Source: Macrolepiota albuminosa
Taxonomy: Eukaryota > Basidiomycota > Agaricomycetes > Agaricales > Agaricaceae
Length of the DNA: 64,000 nucleotides
Direction: 5' to 3'
Assembly (NCBI GenBank): GCA_027475525.1
Contig: JAMWFC010000088.1
Coordinates: 961,534-1,025,533 of the forward strand
Both the position numbers and the translations under genes were made by a program. The notes beneath the pieces are model-generated. The model was given only the letters and a program-made list of their open reading frames with translations. It was not told the DNA's origin and ran no database searches. Below, piece after piece: positions 22,601-34,796 of this stretch (its first letter is position 1; the number at the start of each line of letters is the position of its first letter).

Positions 22601-25600
22601 AATCGGACCTATAAGCTACAATTTCCATCACAATAAGCAGCCTTCTTACATGAAGCAATTCTTTCTGACTCACCCGCCCATTAACAAGCACCGCCCGATT
22701 TCCTGGCTTTACATCAAGTGCCCTCGCTACAAGCCGACTTGCCGTCACATATTCCCCGTACTGCATCTCACTGAAATCTGTGACCTTTAAGCCCTGCGTC
22801 ACCGTCCTCACTACTTCATCCTGCGTCAATACCTCCTGCGTCTGCATCTCATAGGCGTCAAAACTCGAACTCGAACCCAAGCCCAGAGCACGAAGGAGCT
22901 GCTCCGGCGAAGTCTTGGAGAGCAACTGAGCCTTGAACAAGTGTGCAATTAACCATGATGCGAGTGGTCGGTCAACACTTTCTGTCGGATCATCAATGGG
23001 ATTATGAATGAACGAGACTCGGGTGCGTGTGTTTGAGCCCTGTGAGACGTGATATTCATCAACGGGAACCAGATGTGAGATTAGAGGCTAACGGACAATT
23101 GAAAGTAATGCCTCCTTGACAAGCTCTAGCCCTTCTTGACTGTCGAAGTCCGCTATAACAAACAGACTGAGAGGTATAATGGGTGATTCCGCTGCGGAGC
23201 ACACCAATGTCAACTTTAACCTTTAACTAACTAAGACATAACTATCTCACCTGGATAAACATATGTAGCAGGCACGACACGAAACCTCGCTCTCGCAAAG
23301 AGCTCTGGCAGGTTAAAGACTTTCAACGATTCAGGTGCATCAGTAGGATATATATATCGGTTCCTCCTTATGCCTGTCATCGGCTGGTCATAGAAATATG
23401 TGCCCAACGTCTCGTTGTGCGCCTCTGTCAACTTTCCGCTGTATATCTACAAAAACACATAGTGTCAATCAACAAAGGATTAAACAAAAACAATCGCATA
23501 AAGAGCACCCACCTGTTCCTGCAGGAAAGATATCTGCTTCATCAGCTCATTCTGCACATTCCTCATGAAATTCTGTGTGCATGCATCCGCCCGTCAATTC
23601 GTCCGTTGAAATGAGAACCACGTACATGATCATAATCAAAATGCTTGCCATTGAAAAATACATGACCCATCGCAGACCCCTCAAGCCGGACATCCAACCT
23701 CTCAACGTAATCCTGGAGCCTGTCCAACGGCGCCAATGAATCTGCGTTTCCGCTTATAATATCCTCCAAGGAGGCGACGTCGTCTGTTTCGGAGCGTTCA
23801 ATCTCTGCGAATTCTGTGAATGTCCGGTCTAGGACGCCCCAGTCCACGGTGGATTTTCCCATAGGTTGGCCTTCTGCGAACTTTGGGGAGGAGCAAGTGT
23901 AAGGACAAGATGAGAAGATGATGAAGCAGACTCACGTCTCGAATAAATTTCAACGTCTTCTTGCGCCCATACTTCGAAACAAGGTGGTAAAATAATCTTG
24001 CCATTCGAATGCCTAACAACCCCGGTATGTTAGATGCTATCTAGAAAGGCTCACGACAGGAAGACGACATACTATCCTCCGTTTCAGTAATTGGAACAAC
24101 ACCAAACGTTAGCGGGATTCCCCTGCTGATCAGGCCCGCCATGTTCCCTGTGACAAAGGCGAGGCTATTCATCTGTGATAGATCGAGGACAAGGATGACA
24201 TTGAAGACGTTATATTTAACGCTTGGGATTCCGTGGTAGACTGGTCGAATTAACTGTGGGATAAACAGATAGTATTCAGTCATCGATCAAGGGTATGAAG
24301 TGGGAGACTCGCCGTAAAGACAGAGGTGCTCCATCTCTCGTATCTACAAGAATATTAGATTTTATGGGGTATAAAATGTGAAATTCACCTCACCTACTAT
24401 CCTTTTCTATATCATTCCAATAAATAATCACGTTTCCACCCTCAATCCTATCACTCGCATCAACAATCCCATCAAGCACCCCGCCCACCTGGGATTTCGC
24501 CACATCCGGACTCGTAAGCAGTTCAAACGCCTCACTCCGACTCAACCCAACATCTCCAGTCAAAGACCTCATTAGCGCTCTCTCCTTTTTCAACAATCTC
24601 AGCAATCCGAATGGATTTACATCCTTATCATGAACAGTAGCACCATTAAGCCAGAACATGTGCATGCCAGCTTGGACCTTGAGACTGTTGGCATCAATCT
24701 CATTTGAGACAGATTCGTTGACGACGACGCGTCGAGCGAGAGTGAAAACGTATTTGGGAAGATTTTGTGTGAGGTGTTTGAGAGTTTGCATGGGTGTAGA
24801 TGAATCTGAAATTAGTTGGATTGCTTGGGGGCTGAGGTCTTGTGAGGACGATGATTAGGACAAGAAGGGTAAGAATAAGGTCCAGATGCATACTCAAGCA
24901 CTCTTCTTCGGTCAACGTGGTCTTTGCGCTTGAAGCGGTGACATTCTCAGGATAGTTTTGAATGAGGGCAAGGACGGGGTCTTTCGTGACAACAGCTTCT
25001 TCTTGTTCAGCAGTGCCCTGCCTGTTGGCGCCTGATAGATAACTAACTTTGAGTCCATGACTGCGTCAATACAGGCTTTACGCACCACTGCGAGCATTCC
25101 GGTCATCAATGGCCAGGTAGTCCGTCTTCTTCAGGTTCAACGAGACTCCATAGCCCGACAGGTAGTTCCGTACGCGCTGGTCGCGTTTCGGGGGCACATA
25201 ACGAAGGACGTACTCTACGTGAGCGTTTGACTTATCTGCGAGGGACAACAGGTAACTATGGAGCTCGCGGAAGTTTGAAGAGAATGGTAATGCGTATAAA
25301 ATTGCAGTTCGAATAGGCCGTTTCAGGGTATGTGCCGGAGAGGGATATATATGATCAAAAGTGAGAAGTCGAGGTGGAGGGAAATGACTGTATGGTCTTA
25401 TCAGCGAAGAGTTACCATATTTACAATTGTAAACCCCGTACTTAGCAGACGAATTGGTAGTAGAGTCAATCGTCTCAACACCTGCCAGCTTGACAAGTTG
25501 CTCAATATCACACACGACCTCTCCGTACCATTCAACCCATGAACCACAGTCAGTCCCTTTCCTATCATGATGATCGATATAGTGGTTATAAAACGCCTCG

Positions 25601-25993
25601 ATCTTGGGTGTAGCCGCGTGTAATGCAAGGTTCAGCTTTACGGCTGCCAAGGACCCAGGTTCAGCCAAGTACCCGTTTCTTGTAGCGATTTCCAGAGCAG
25701 CTTGATGAGAAGCTTCTGGAGTGAGTTTCTCTGGTGTAGGTAATACGTCTGGGTCAGTCAATTTATCCAGGAGTGAGAAGAATGCGTCGGGGGTTTCTAG
25801 AGCTATGGTTTCTCTTTAAACAAGGTCAGAACAACTTCGAGTGCGCCTGATAATGATATATTACTTACATTATCTCAACCAGAGGCGGAGATGCGGGCCA
25901 AGAAGATCTTAACGACACTTCAACTGGTGGACTCGTACATCTTCCTCCCACTAGTGCAAGCAACAGCCCAAGGAGCTTCAGGCTCCTCATCAT
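19673..25993 (-). CDS. UDP-glucose:glycoprotein glucosyltransferase (UGGT), multi-exon
   Basis: Start ATG at 25993 gives a signal peptide ([17 protein letters not shown]). The large luminal sensor region follows over many exons, including [20 protein letters not shown] at about 25640, [18 protein letters not shown] at about 24190 and [18 protein letters not shown] at about 21750. The GT24 catalytic domain is near the 3' end, with the metal-binding D-x-D in [19 protein letters not shown] and the block [19 protein letters not shown]. Further conserved pieces are [17 protein letters not shown] and [12 protein letters not shown]. The protein ends IPGRDEL, an H/KDEL-type ER-retention signal. The enzyme reglucosylates incompletely folded N-glycoproteins in the ER and so drives the calnexin cycle. 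No stop or frameshift was noticed, although not every splice site was resolved. Divergent from NMD3. Confidence 0.92.
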
Positions 25994-26233
25994 GTCTTTT
26001 TGGTCAACCAGTTACAAGCAGTTCCACGATTGTGGTAGAGCAGTATTTGGACTGGGATCAAACTGAAGTGCAGAACGGAAGTGTATAAACGACCACGTCA
26101 ACGTTCTTTCGAGCTCGATCTGATCTAATCTAATCTAAATACAAATCACGTGCTCGATTTTTTCCGCAGGTGGCTCGATTCCTAAGGCTTTGACGACTCT
26201 CATATCTTCATCGCAAGAAGCCATACACCTGCT
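25994..26233. promoter_or_regulatory. Shared divergent upstream region of UGGT and NMD3
   Basis: About 240 bp separate the two start codons, so both promoters must lie here or in the 5' UTRs. A short pentamer repeat (TCTAA / TCTGA) occurs at about 26120-26140. No other element was recognised. Confidence 0.6.
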
Positions 26234-28213
26234 ATGGAGTTCACTCCGGCTCCCCCAGTACACCGCGTCCTATGTGCGGATTGCGGTATGTATACCTAAT
26301 TAATCAGAGGTACAATTTTCAGAGCTGAATGGCTACGAAGGAACCCCGATCGTTCCAAATAACGCGAATTTGTGCGCGGCGTGTCTGAGAAATACGTGTG
26401 TATTTTACTCTTTTCCCAAAAAATAAGATCTGATTCTGATCACTTAGTGTCGATATCACAGAGGGCATCCCAAAGCAAGGTGACTCTCTGTACAATCCGA
26501 ATCTTACCAAAGCCTTACCTTGTATATCCAGCCTCTGTATCATATTGCAGAAACTGTGAACGTTTCCTATCACCTCCAACAGCATGGACGATCGCGAAAC
26601 CCGAATCTGCTGAACTCCTGTCGATCTGCTTGAAAAAACTCAAAGGCCTAAACAAAGTTCGACTAACTGAAGCTCATTTCATCTGGACGGAACCACATTC
26701 CAAACGGTTGAGAGTTTCCTTGACCATTCAGAAAGAGGTTTGTGCCTTTGCCTCCTTTCTTGGTGTCGATTCACAGATCGTGCATGCGAGTAGGTTCTAA
26801 CTAACACCATCCTTGAACAAACTTTTGAAATTGAATACCTGGTCCAACACTGCCAGTGTCCCGATTGTACGAAACTCGCGGCGAAGAACACCTGGAATTC
26901 CCTTGTGCAAGTTCGGCAAAAAGTCTCACACAAACGGACGTTCTTGTACCTCGAGCAGCTGATCTTGAAGCATAACGCGCAAAAGGACACGATCTCTGTA
27001 AAGGAGGTCAAAGATGGCCTCGACTTCTTCTACAGCTCTCGTAGCCACGCAATTAAAATGGTAGAATTCCTACAAAGTGTTGTTCCCATCCGGTACGTCC
27101 TCGCCTTGCTGTTTTCATCGGTTTTATCAACTTAGCATTTTCACGTTTAGCACCAAGTCGTCAGAACAGATAATTTCCTCTGACACACACTCAAATACTG
27201 CCAACTTCAAATTCACCTATTCCGTCGAAATAATCCCAATCTGCAAAGATGATCTCGTCCTTATTCCCCCCAAACAAGCAAAATCTCTCTCCAACATCTC
27301 TCCTCTCACAATCTGCACCCGTGTTGGAAACTCAGTTCACCTCATTGACCCATCCACGTTGCAATACTGCGATATTACTTCAAATATTTACTGGCGTACT
27401 CCTTTCGATTCTCTCGCCACCATAGCTGATCTAGTCGAGTTCACTGTTTTGGATATCGAACCTGACCACCGAAGGAGCAAAGGCAAGTTCGTTATGGCCG
27501 ACGCCCAAGTAGCATTGTCAGGTGCATTCCGTTCCTCCTTGGGTACAGCAGACGACGAAATGATGGACTATGACGCGCCCAGCTCTTCCGGGAATCAAAT
27601 TTACCATACCCGCACCCATCTGGGGTCCATCCTTCAGCCCGGGGACACAGTCATGGGCTACCATCTCACTAATACCAACTTTAACTCTTCAGACTTCGCT
27701 CTCCTCGAGCCAGGGCGCATACCTGACATCGTACTTGTTAAAAAAGCGTACCCGAACCGCAGAAAGAAGAGTAAAGCCCGCGCATGGAGACTTCGTAGTA
27801 TATCTAAGGAGGTTGGAGAAGAAGGCGAGACAGGTAACGCGAGGGGTGTTGTTGGGAGACTGGGAGGGAGAGATCAGAAGAAGGTCGATGAAGATTACGA
27901 GTTGTTCTTGAGAGACATCGAGGAGGATCCGGATATCCGAGCTGGGGTGAATCTATATAAGGTTAAGGTTCCACAGGGTGATGATGTCAAGATGGCTGGA
28001 CCTGAGGAGAGCGGAGGAAAAGGGAAGAGGAAAAAGAGAGCGCAGTTTGCGATGGATGTGGATGAGAAGGAAGAGCCCGAAGAGGTTGTTCAGACTATCA
28101 CTGCTGGTCCGGAGGAGGAGGAGGAAGCTGATTTCCCTGAGATTTCATTGGATGACTTGTTGGAGGACTTTGACGAGATGACACTTGGGCCGGATGGGCA
28201 GACACAGGCATAA
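26234..28213 (+). CDS. NMD3: 60S ribosomal subunit export adaptor NMD3
   Basis: Exons at 26234-26285, 26323-26395, 26448-26479, 26532-26737, 26794-27092 and 27151-28213 sum to 1725 nt, an exact multiple of three, giving 574 residues. The zinc-binding N-terminus is clear: C-x2-C in VLCADC, CAAC, YCRNCERF and CQCPDC. Then follow QVRQKVSHKRTFLYLEQLI, SVEIIPICKDDLVLIPPK, the LSNISPLTICTRVGNSVHLI block, and an acidic C-terminus rich in Asp/Glu and Leu (EISLDDLLEDFDEMTL) that resembles the CRM1-dependent export region of known NMD3. NMD3 binds nascent large ribosomal subunits and bridges them to the exportin. All six exons join in phase with GT-AG introns. Nothing unusual was seen. Confidence 0.95.
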
Positions 28214-28613
28214 CTTTGCAACTTTGACATTAGAATCTATGCTCCTGATTAGCGTACTGAACAATCTCAGTGACGTCGATCTGGATGAGATCAGGGTGAT
28301 CAAGATAAGGGCGGGCTAACCACGTGTTCTGTCAATTGCGAAAGAGAAGAAAGATATATGTTTGGGGAAGGGAGCGTGTCCCGTGCGCAGCAGCTACAGT
28401 GGAAGCGGCGGATACCCACCTCGGCACAGCTCTGCTAAGGCCGCGCATCCCCGCGCTACCCACTGGAGCTGTGATGAGAAAAATAAATATTCGGAAAACA
28501 ATCATATTTACGCGTAAAGAATCAAACAGTAGTAAGGTGTATGTAGTAAGGTGTGATAAATGCTATAGAGATTTACGATAAAATAGGTTAAGAAATAAAG
28601 ACATTTTTTTTTT
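28214..28613. other. Intergenic / possible DIRS terminal sequence
   Basis: No gene. A T-homopolymer near 28604-28613 directly precedes the minus-strand recombinase stop. Part of this stretch may be the terminal repeat of the DIRS element, but no matching repeat was found at its other end. Confidence 0.4.
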
Positions 28614-29245
28614 ATGACGTCGCGAGATTTAATAAATCGGACCAGTTGGCGTCAACGAGATTTGACAGATTTTGTTCTTCAGCAAAACGGCGACGAGAAT
28701 TTTCCCATGCAAGTGCGACAGCGTTAGGTACAATTGTGTCCAAACGCCTCCAGTAAATGAGGAAGCACAACGAACTCCACCCACCATGTTTCATGACGAC
28801 ATGAGGAGGTACGCCATCACAAAGCAGTTTTACAGAACCTCCTATACGGTAGCTATGCCCATAAACGTTATTGACATATATATCTGGGAACACGTTAGCG
28901 TTACGAAAGGCAGATCACAAGAAAATCAGTACTGCTCGTTACACCAAGAAATTTTTCTTTTGTAAGAAAGGAAAACGAAGAAGAGGATTGTCGAGAAGAA
29001 GACTCTCGGAAAGCGAAGAGAGGACAGCCATTAGGAGGATTGTTGATCAGGAGATGATTTGTAATAGCTTTAACGGGACAGAATATATCATCCCTTTCGA
29101 CCAAACTACAGTCAATGCCAGCAAATTGTGTGGTTTTCGACCATGGTATGTGGAAGGACATGACTTTACGATTGAGAACTTTTGTCACCCTCTCTTTCCG
29201 CGCTTCCGATCGATCACGTGAATCAAGCCACATCATCCGTCGATG
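28614..29245 (-). pseudogene. Tyrosine recombinase, C-terminal part (DIRS)
   Basis: The minus-strand frames give SFHIPWSKTTQFAGID, then GHSYRIGGSVKLLCDGVPPH and VMKHGGWSSLCFLIYWRRL. The H-x-x-R box and the W...Y block with the nucleophilic tyrosine are the second half of the tyrosine-recombinase fold, which integrates the circular DNA intermediate of DIRS elements. Two frames are needed: there is a frame change or short intron near 28895. The N-terminal half lies at 34.8-35.5 kb, on the far side of the Copia insertion. Confidence 0.75.
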
Positions 29246-29250
29246 ATTTA

Positions 29251-29302
29251 CTTACAGCCTCAGTGGTTTACTACTACCTAAACTCAACACTGAGGCTGTA
29301 AG
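29251..29302. repeat. Perfect 15-bp inverted repeat with 22-nt loop
   Basis: 29251-29265 (CTTACAGCCTCAGTG) is the exact reverse complement of 29288-29302. The loop and inner stem recur inside both Copia LTR copies, but the outer stem does not. It lies at the junction between the recombinase and the Copia element. Confidence 0.9.
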
Positions 29303-29311
29303 CATGTTTTT

Positions 29312-29476
29312 CCTCTGCCCGTTTTTCTTTCCTAACGTACTTGTATTATTGTGTATAGCACAACTATCGTGCATATATAGGTAATATCAGTGGTTTACTA
29401 CTACCTAAACTCAACACTGAGGCTCACGACTATCGTGCATATATAGATATAGATATAGTCAGGTTCCGGGACTACA
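29312..29476 (+). repeat. Copia 5' LTR-like direct repeat
   Basis: 165 bp, almost identical to 34632-34796. It ends ACTACA, and the internal region begins GGTTATGGGCC. The true LTR edge on the left may differ, since the repeat does not begin with TG. Confidence 0.8.
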
Positions 29477-29566
29477 GGTTATGGGCCTTCCCTAGACCGG
29501 ACCTTTACACCTTTACATCTGTGGCCGCCTCCACACTTGTCCAACTTCTTTTATTACTGCATTATC

Positions 29567-32500
29567 ATGTCCCGACACTCCTCAGGAGAGCATTTTCCGC
29601 GACGGTTTCCCCACATAGGAACTAATGTGCAGACATTTCCGATGATGGGCCCATCGACCACTGCACCATTGACTGGGTCACAACATTTGGATTCACGGAA
29701 CACTCAACAGCCACATTCTGCCGCTCAGGTCTTTCATTCTTTTGATACTCCAAACTTCCTTCAGAATAATTGTCCGTTTCAACGTCATCAGAATTCTTTT
29801 TCATTTCACCCTACTTCCCCAGTATCGCATATACCTACTTCTTTTCATGCTCCTGCTCCACAACGTCCTACATTTCCTCCTCCTTCAGTACATACGTATC
29901 ATTCTGATTCTCCATTGTCAACTCGACCAAATTCTATTGCACAATCTCCAGTTCTTTCTCGTCCACCCTCTGTTCCAGTTTTTCGGGCAAATTCAGTCCG
30001 TCCTGAAGACATACAACCTCATAATGTTCCTTTACCTCCTTCACGTTCTTCTTCCACTTTGTCGAATGATGCGCATACGAATGGTTCTAATCGAATTTTT
30101 GTTTCCTCTTCTGATTCATCTTCTTCTGATTCGTCTTCTGTTTATTCTCAACACTCTCACCTCCATCATAATCCTCATTTCCAATATACACCTTACATTA
30201 ATCACCCGAGAGTTCTTCCAAATCAACCGCTTCCTACTCCTATGAATGTTCCAGCACCCTCTGCATCATTGGCACCTGGCCCTATGACTCCGTCTCAAAA
30301 TCATCATCGTAACGAAATTGCATTGTCCGAATCCAAACTGCCCTCGCTTGCTACAATTCCCCTGCTCAGATCGTCTGCCAAATGGGTATCATGGCATTCG
30401 GCCGTTACAAGAATTATCACCAGTATTGGCCTACATGGCCACATTTGTCGGATCCCGAATGTTGGGGATCTTCGAGATCCCACAAGTCCCGTCGCTCTTC
30501 CTCCTCCGTACGATTTTGACTCATCTCCAGAGCAAGCCAAAGCATACCGCGTTTTCTGGCAAAATGACGATGTTGTTGAACATGTTCTTGTCGGTAAACT
30601 CTCTCAAGAAATACAAGATTCTCTCCCACCCAAACGTGGTGGTCCATACGACTTACCTATTCGACCTGCTAGGACTCTTCTTGCTTTTCTTCAAGAACGT
30701 TTTGGTATCGGCAGTGCATCGATTGCGGAGCTGACGAAGTCCAAAGTTTTTGCTCTTATGGCAACTCAAACGTCTGTTCCTGCGTACGTTCAGCAATGGC
30801 GTTCGGCTGTTCACCAACTTTCGGGTACACCCTGGGATTTTACGCCATGGCAGCGAATCCAGAAATTTGTAGATGGTTTACTGAATGGCGACCGATGGTT
30901 CGTCCTCAAAGAAGAAGTTCGACAATCTTGGGAAACTGCAGGTCCTGAAGGGGCTTACAATTTTTCACTGCTTGCAACTCGCATCATGAACATGGATGCT
31001 GAACGTCAACGTCTTTCCCTAAACTATCGTCCCAAACCTCAACTGAATACACTGAATGTACCAAATATAGCCCAGCCCAATCAATCCGTAACCCCGACCA
31101 ATACGACTTCTACTTCTTCAGATCCGAACCCTCCCATTCGCCCCCGCATACAATGCTCAAACTGTAACATGTATGGCCATAGCATCGACACCTGTTGGTC
31201 TAAAGGAGGAGGCATGGAAAATGGTCGTGACTCTACGCGTTCTCGTCCTCGTGCCAACATCGCTACTGAGGAAACTCAACGTTTACCTACTCCGTTACCT
31301 TTTGTCGATGAGGTTGATGAACCAGATGTAAATCACTCTGATGATTCTACCAATGACATCCATTTGTCTGCTTATGTTGCCGAATCATCTAAGTCTTTGG
31401 ATCCACCATTCCTTGCATTTATGCAGACCATGCCATCAGTTGCGTTGGCCTCTTTTTCAAATCGTTTCAATGCAATACTTGACTCCGGATGCACCATCCA
31501 TATTCTTCGGGACAAAAGATATTTCTGGACTTACGATGAAAAAGGTGCTACCCCAGTAGGAACAGCAAACTGCGGTACTCTGTCCACAATAGCTTGTGGT
31601 GAAGCTCGTTTTCGTACCCATGTGAATGGACAACATGTTGTGATTACCTTAAAAGATTGTCTCCATGTGCCGGACGTCCCCATAAATCTATTATTAGTGG
31701 GGTCAATGGTCGAAAATGATCTTAAACTTGTTTTTGAAAAAGATTCTACGTCTATATTCTTTCCGACAACAAACCCCTCTCTCCATGGACATGCCATGAC
31801 AGCGACAGTTCGCCAACGTCTTTCATTCTTGTTCTGTGATTTTGTCCTCCCTTCATCGGAACCACAGATCCCTCATGTGTTGTTTCCTGCTGTATTTCGT
31901 TCTTTTTTTCCTCGCATTGAAGTCACACCAGCGTTATGGCATGCGCGTTTAGGACATCCTGGACGAGATACGACCAAGGACATGTTAACAAAGAACTACG
32001 CTAATGGGGTTGACTACGTTGGGCAACTTAGGGATGATCACTGTATACCTTGCATAATGGGGAAAAGACCGGCCCGTCCTTTTGACCATCTTCAACATCG
32101 AGCGTCCGCTGTTTGTGAGCTTCTGCATATGGACTCATGTGGACCGTTCCCTGTGTTATTTTCCAATGGCCGTTCAAATCATTTCCACTCAATTCTCGAC
32201 GATTATTCCAATTTCGGTAGCACAGCCTTGCTGTCTATGAGGAGTCAAGCTACTAAGCATTTCAAACAAGTGGAAGCCAATTGGGAACTAAAGTCTGGAA
32301 ACAGAGTGATGACTGTTCGTTCTGATAATGCAAAGGAGTTTGTCTCTGGTGATCTCCAAGACTACTTTATTTCACGAGGAATCACTCATCAGAATACCGC
32401 TCCGTATGCGCACCAGCAAAATGGCAAAGCAGAACGCTATATACGTACTCTTGAAGACACAGCTCAGGCCATGATGGCCTGGTCTGGTTTACCAATGTCT

Positions 32501-34631
32501 TTTCTTGGCGATGCGATTCTAACAGCACAATACCTTCGGAACCGACTACCAACCTCAACTTTACCTTCCCTTATCACACCTTATGAGATCATGGAGAAAA
32601 CAAAACCTGATCTTTCCCATCTGCGGGTCTGGGGTTGCCGTTGCTATGTTTTGTACCCAAATGAAATCCGTAACAAGGGATCGGGGCGCCGATTCAAAGC
32701 GATATTTGTCGGTTATGATGAGAACCGCATTGGCTGGCGTGTTCGTGATTTGAAAGGAAAATACTTCTTTTCTCGGGACATAATCTTCGATGAATCAGTG
32801 CCAGGTTCTTTGCGATCCAATAACATCCACCACCATTCCTGTTCCCCTCCCTTACCATTGCAAGATGATCCAACACCTTCTGATACTCCTTGTTCTCCGA
32901 CATCACAGCCAGACTTAATTCATTGTCCTGCTTCGGCACCACCAGTTCCTCCATCAGACAATTCTCTTATCAATTCCTCCTCAGCTTCTTTGCCCTTGTC
33001 CCCCAAGCCTCGTCCACGCCGAGAAATCAAGCTAACTGAGAAGGGTCAACTCTATAATGACAAAGTTGTGGCTCGCAACAATTGACTTATTCAGTTGCGA
33101 TCACGCCAGGATGCTTGCAAGATCTTACCGGAGCAGAATTTGGCAGCTATTAAAGACTTTACCTCTTTCCTCGCAACGACGATGTTCATTCAACCTTTTG
33201 AAGATTCTTCTTTTCTTGAACGAGCTGTTATAGGGGAGTTCAAAGCTTATGCGACTTATGGTCCAGATCCCTTGCCGTTCAAGACTCCACGTCCTTTGAA
33301 TTTATCGAGAGCACCTGACCACTACAATGAAGCCATACGACGACCTGATGCTGATGTATGGCACAGAGCGATGCAACATGAAATGGACAGCTTACGATCA
33401 CAGGGTGTTTTCCAAATAACACCTCTCCCACCTGGCCGTAAACCTATTGGTGTTCATTGGGTTTACGCATACAAATTCGATGCCGATGGAGAAATTCTAC
33501 GTGGTAAGGAGAAAGCTCGTTTGGTCGCTCAAGGCTTTAGCCAACGACCAGAGGACTATGGAACCACCTATGCGCCGGTTGCGAAGATGACGAGTATTCA
33601 AATAACTCTTGCTTATGCAGCGAGGAATGATCTACATTTGTTCATTTTCGATGTCAAAACTGCCTTTTTGAATGCACCGCTCTTGCATGAAGTTTATTGC
33701 AAGCAAGTGCCAGGTTTCCCTGAAACTGACCCTTCAATTTCGTATCGCTTGTTACGAGCTCTTTACGGCCTAAAACAATCGTCACACGAATGATATACCA
33801 TACTACGACAAGTTCTTGAAAGTCTTGGCCTCACACGTTGTGAAGTTGATCATGCGGTTTTTATCGGCCACTTCGACAGTCCCCCTGATCCTACTATACC
33901 CATGCCTTCTGATGGCACGGCACTTTTTATAGTAATTTGCATCCATGTCAATGATGGCTTAAATGCCACTAATTCCGCTCCATTATACGACTGGCTAATT
34001 AGAGAACTCAACAAGCATTTTGAAGTCGTTGACTTGGGTGCTACTTCTTTATACCTGGGTATCAGAGTTGATCGTGATAGAAAACAACGCAAAATCTGGC
34101 TTTCACAGAAAGGCTATATAACCGATCTTCTCACCAATTATAATTTACTCAACGCCAAGACGTCGGCTGTACCTCTTCATCATCCTCTCCATTCCATTCC
34201 AGATCCTCCCCCGAATTCACTCCCAGATATCAATGATGATGACATAAAGACTCATTATCAACGTCTAGTTGGCTCGATATTATGTCTCAGCTTGTGTACA
34301 CGTCCTGACCTAGCGTTCACTGCGATGAGTCTTGGACAGTTTAATTCAAAACCAACTCGTGGTCATTTACTTGCAGCGAAGGGAGTTCTTTGTTACTTGG
34401 CAGGTACCATGGATTTTGCATTGGAATACAATTTCTCAACACCTTCTGATATTCAATCGGTCCGGCTGTTCCTTCCAACTGGATGTGGTTTCGTAGATGC
34501 CGACTAGGCTTCGGACCCTAATACTTGACGCAGCGTCTCTGGCTATGCTTTTTTCCTCTACTCCAGCCTTGTATCATGGTCCTCTGTCCGTCAACGAACT
34601 GTTGCCTTGTCGTCCACCGAAGCAGAATATA
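29567..34631 (+). pseudogene. Copia Gag-Pol polyprotein with nonsense codons
   Basis: Starting at ATG 29567, the first 1170 codons are open. Gag ends with a CCHC knuckle (CSNCNMYGHSIDTC); protease NAILDSGCTIHIL; integrase with ALWHARLGHPG...CIPCIMGK and catalytic blocks LHMDSCGPF, RSDNAKEF and QQNGKAERYIRTLED. RT follows with GVHWVYAYKFDADG and VAKMTSIQITLAYAA. RNase H ends STEAEYTSA and then stops matching. Stops interrupt at 33083-33085 and 33791-33793 (TGA), 34505-34507 (TAG) and 34526-34528 (TGA), mostly where Trp or Arg is expected. The RT active-site box reads HVNDG instead of Y-V-D-D-G. The element is therefore dead, but recent enough for long open stretches. Confidence 0.88.
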
Positions 34632-34796
34632 CCTCTGCCCATTTTTCTTTCCTAACGTACTTGTATTATTGTGTATAGCACGACTATCGTGCATATATAG
34701 GTAATATCAGTGGTTTACTACTACCTAAACTCAACACTGAGGCTCACAACTATCGTGCATATATAGATATAGATATAGTCAGGTTCCGGGACTACA
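34632..34796 (+). repeat. Copia 3' LTR-like direct repeat
   Basis: 165 bp matching 29312-29476. The end of the RNase H frame runs into it. Confidence 0.8.

Larger units (their letters stand above)
29312..34796 (+). mobile_element. Ty1/Copia retrotransposon
   Basis: Two direct repeats of 165 bp (29312-29476 and 34632-34796, constant offset 5320) flank a Gag-Pol reading frame in Copia order (Gag, PR, IN, RT, RNase H). It is inserted in the DIRS recombinase gene. A clear target-site duplication was not identified. Confidence 0.9.

Noticed and set aside
28324..28581. Possible small RNA or tRNA gene after NMD3
   Set aside because: GC-rich patch without a cloverleaf, A/B box pair or other recognisable structure.
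29742..30245. Leu/Ile-rich 167-codon ORF suggesting a membrane protein
   Set aside because: It is an out-of-frame reading of the Ser/Pro-rich Copia Gag.
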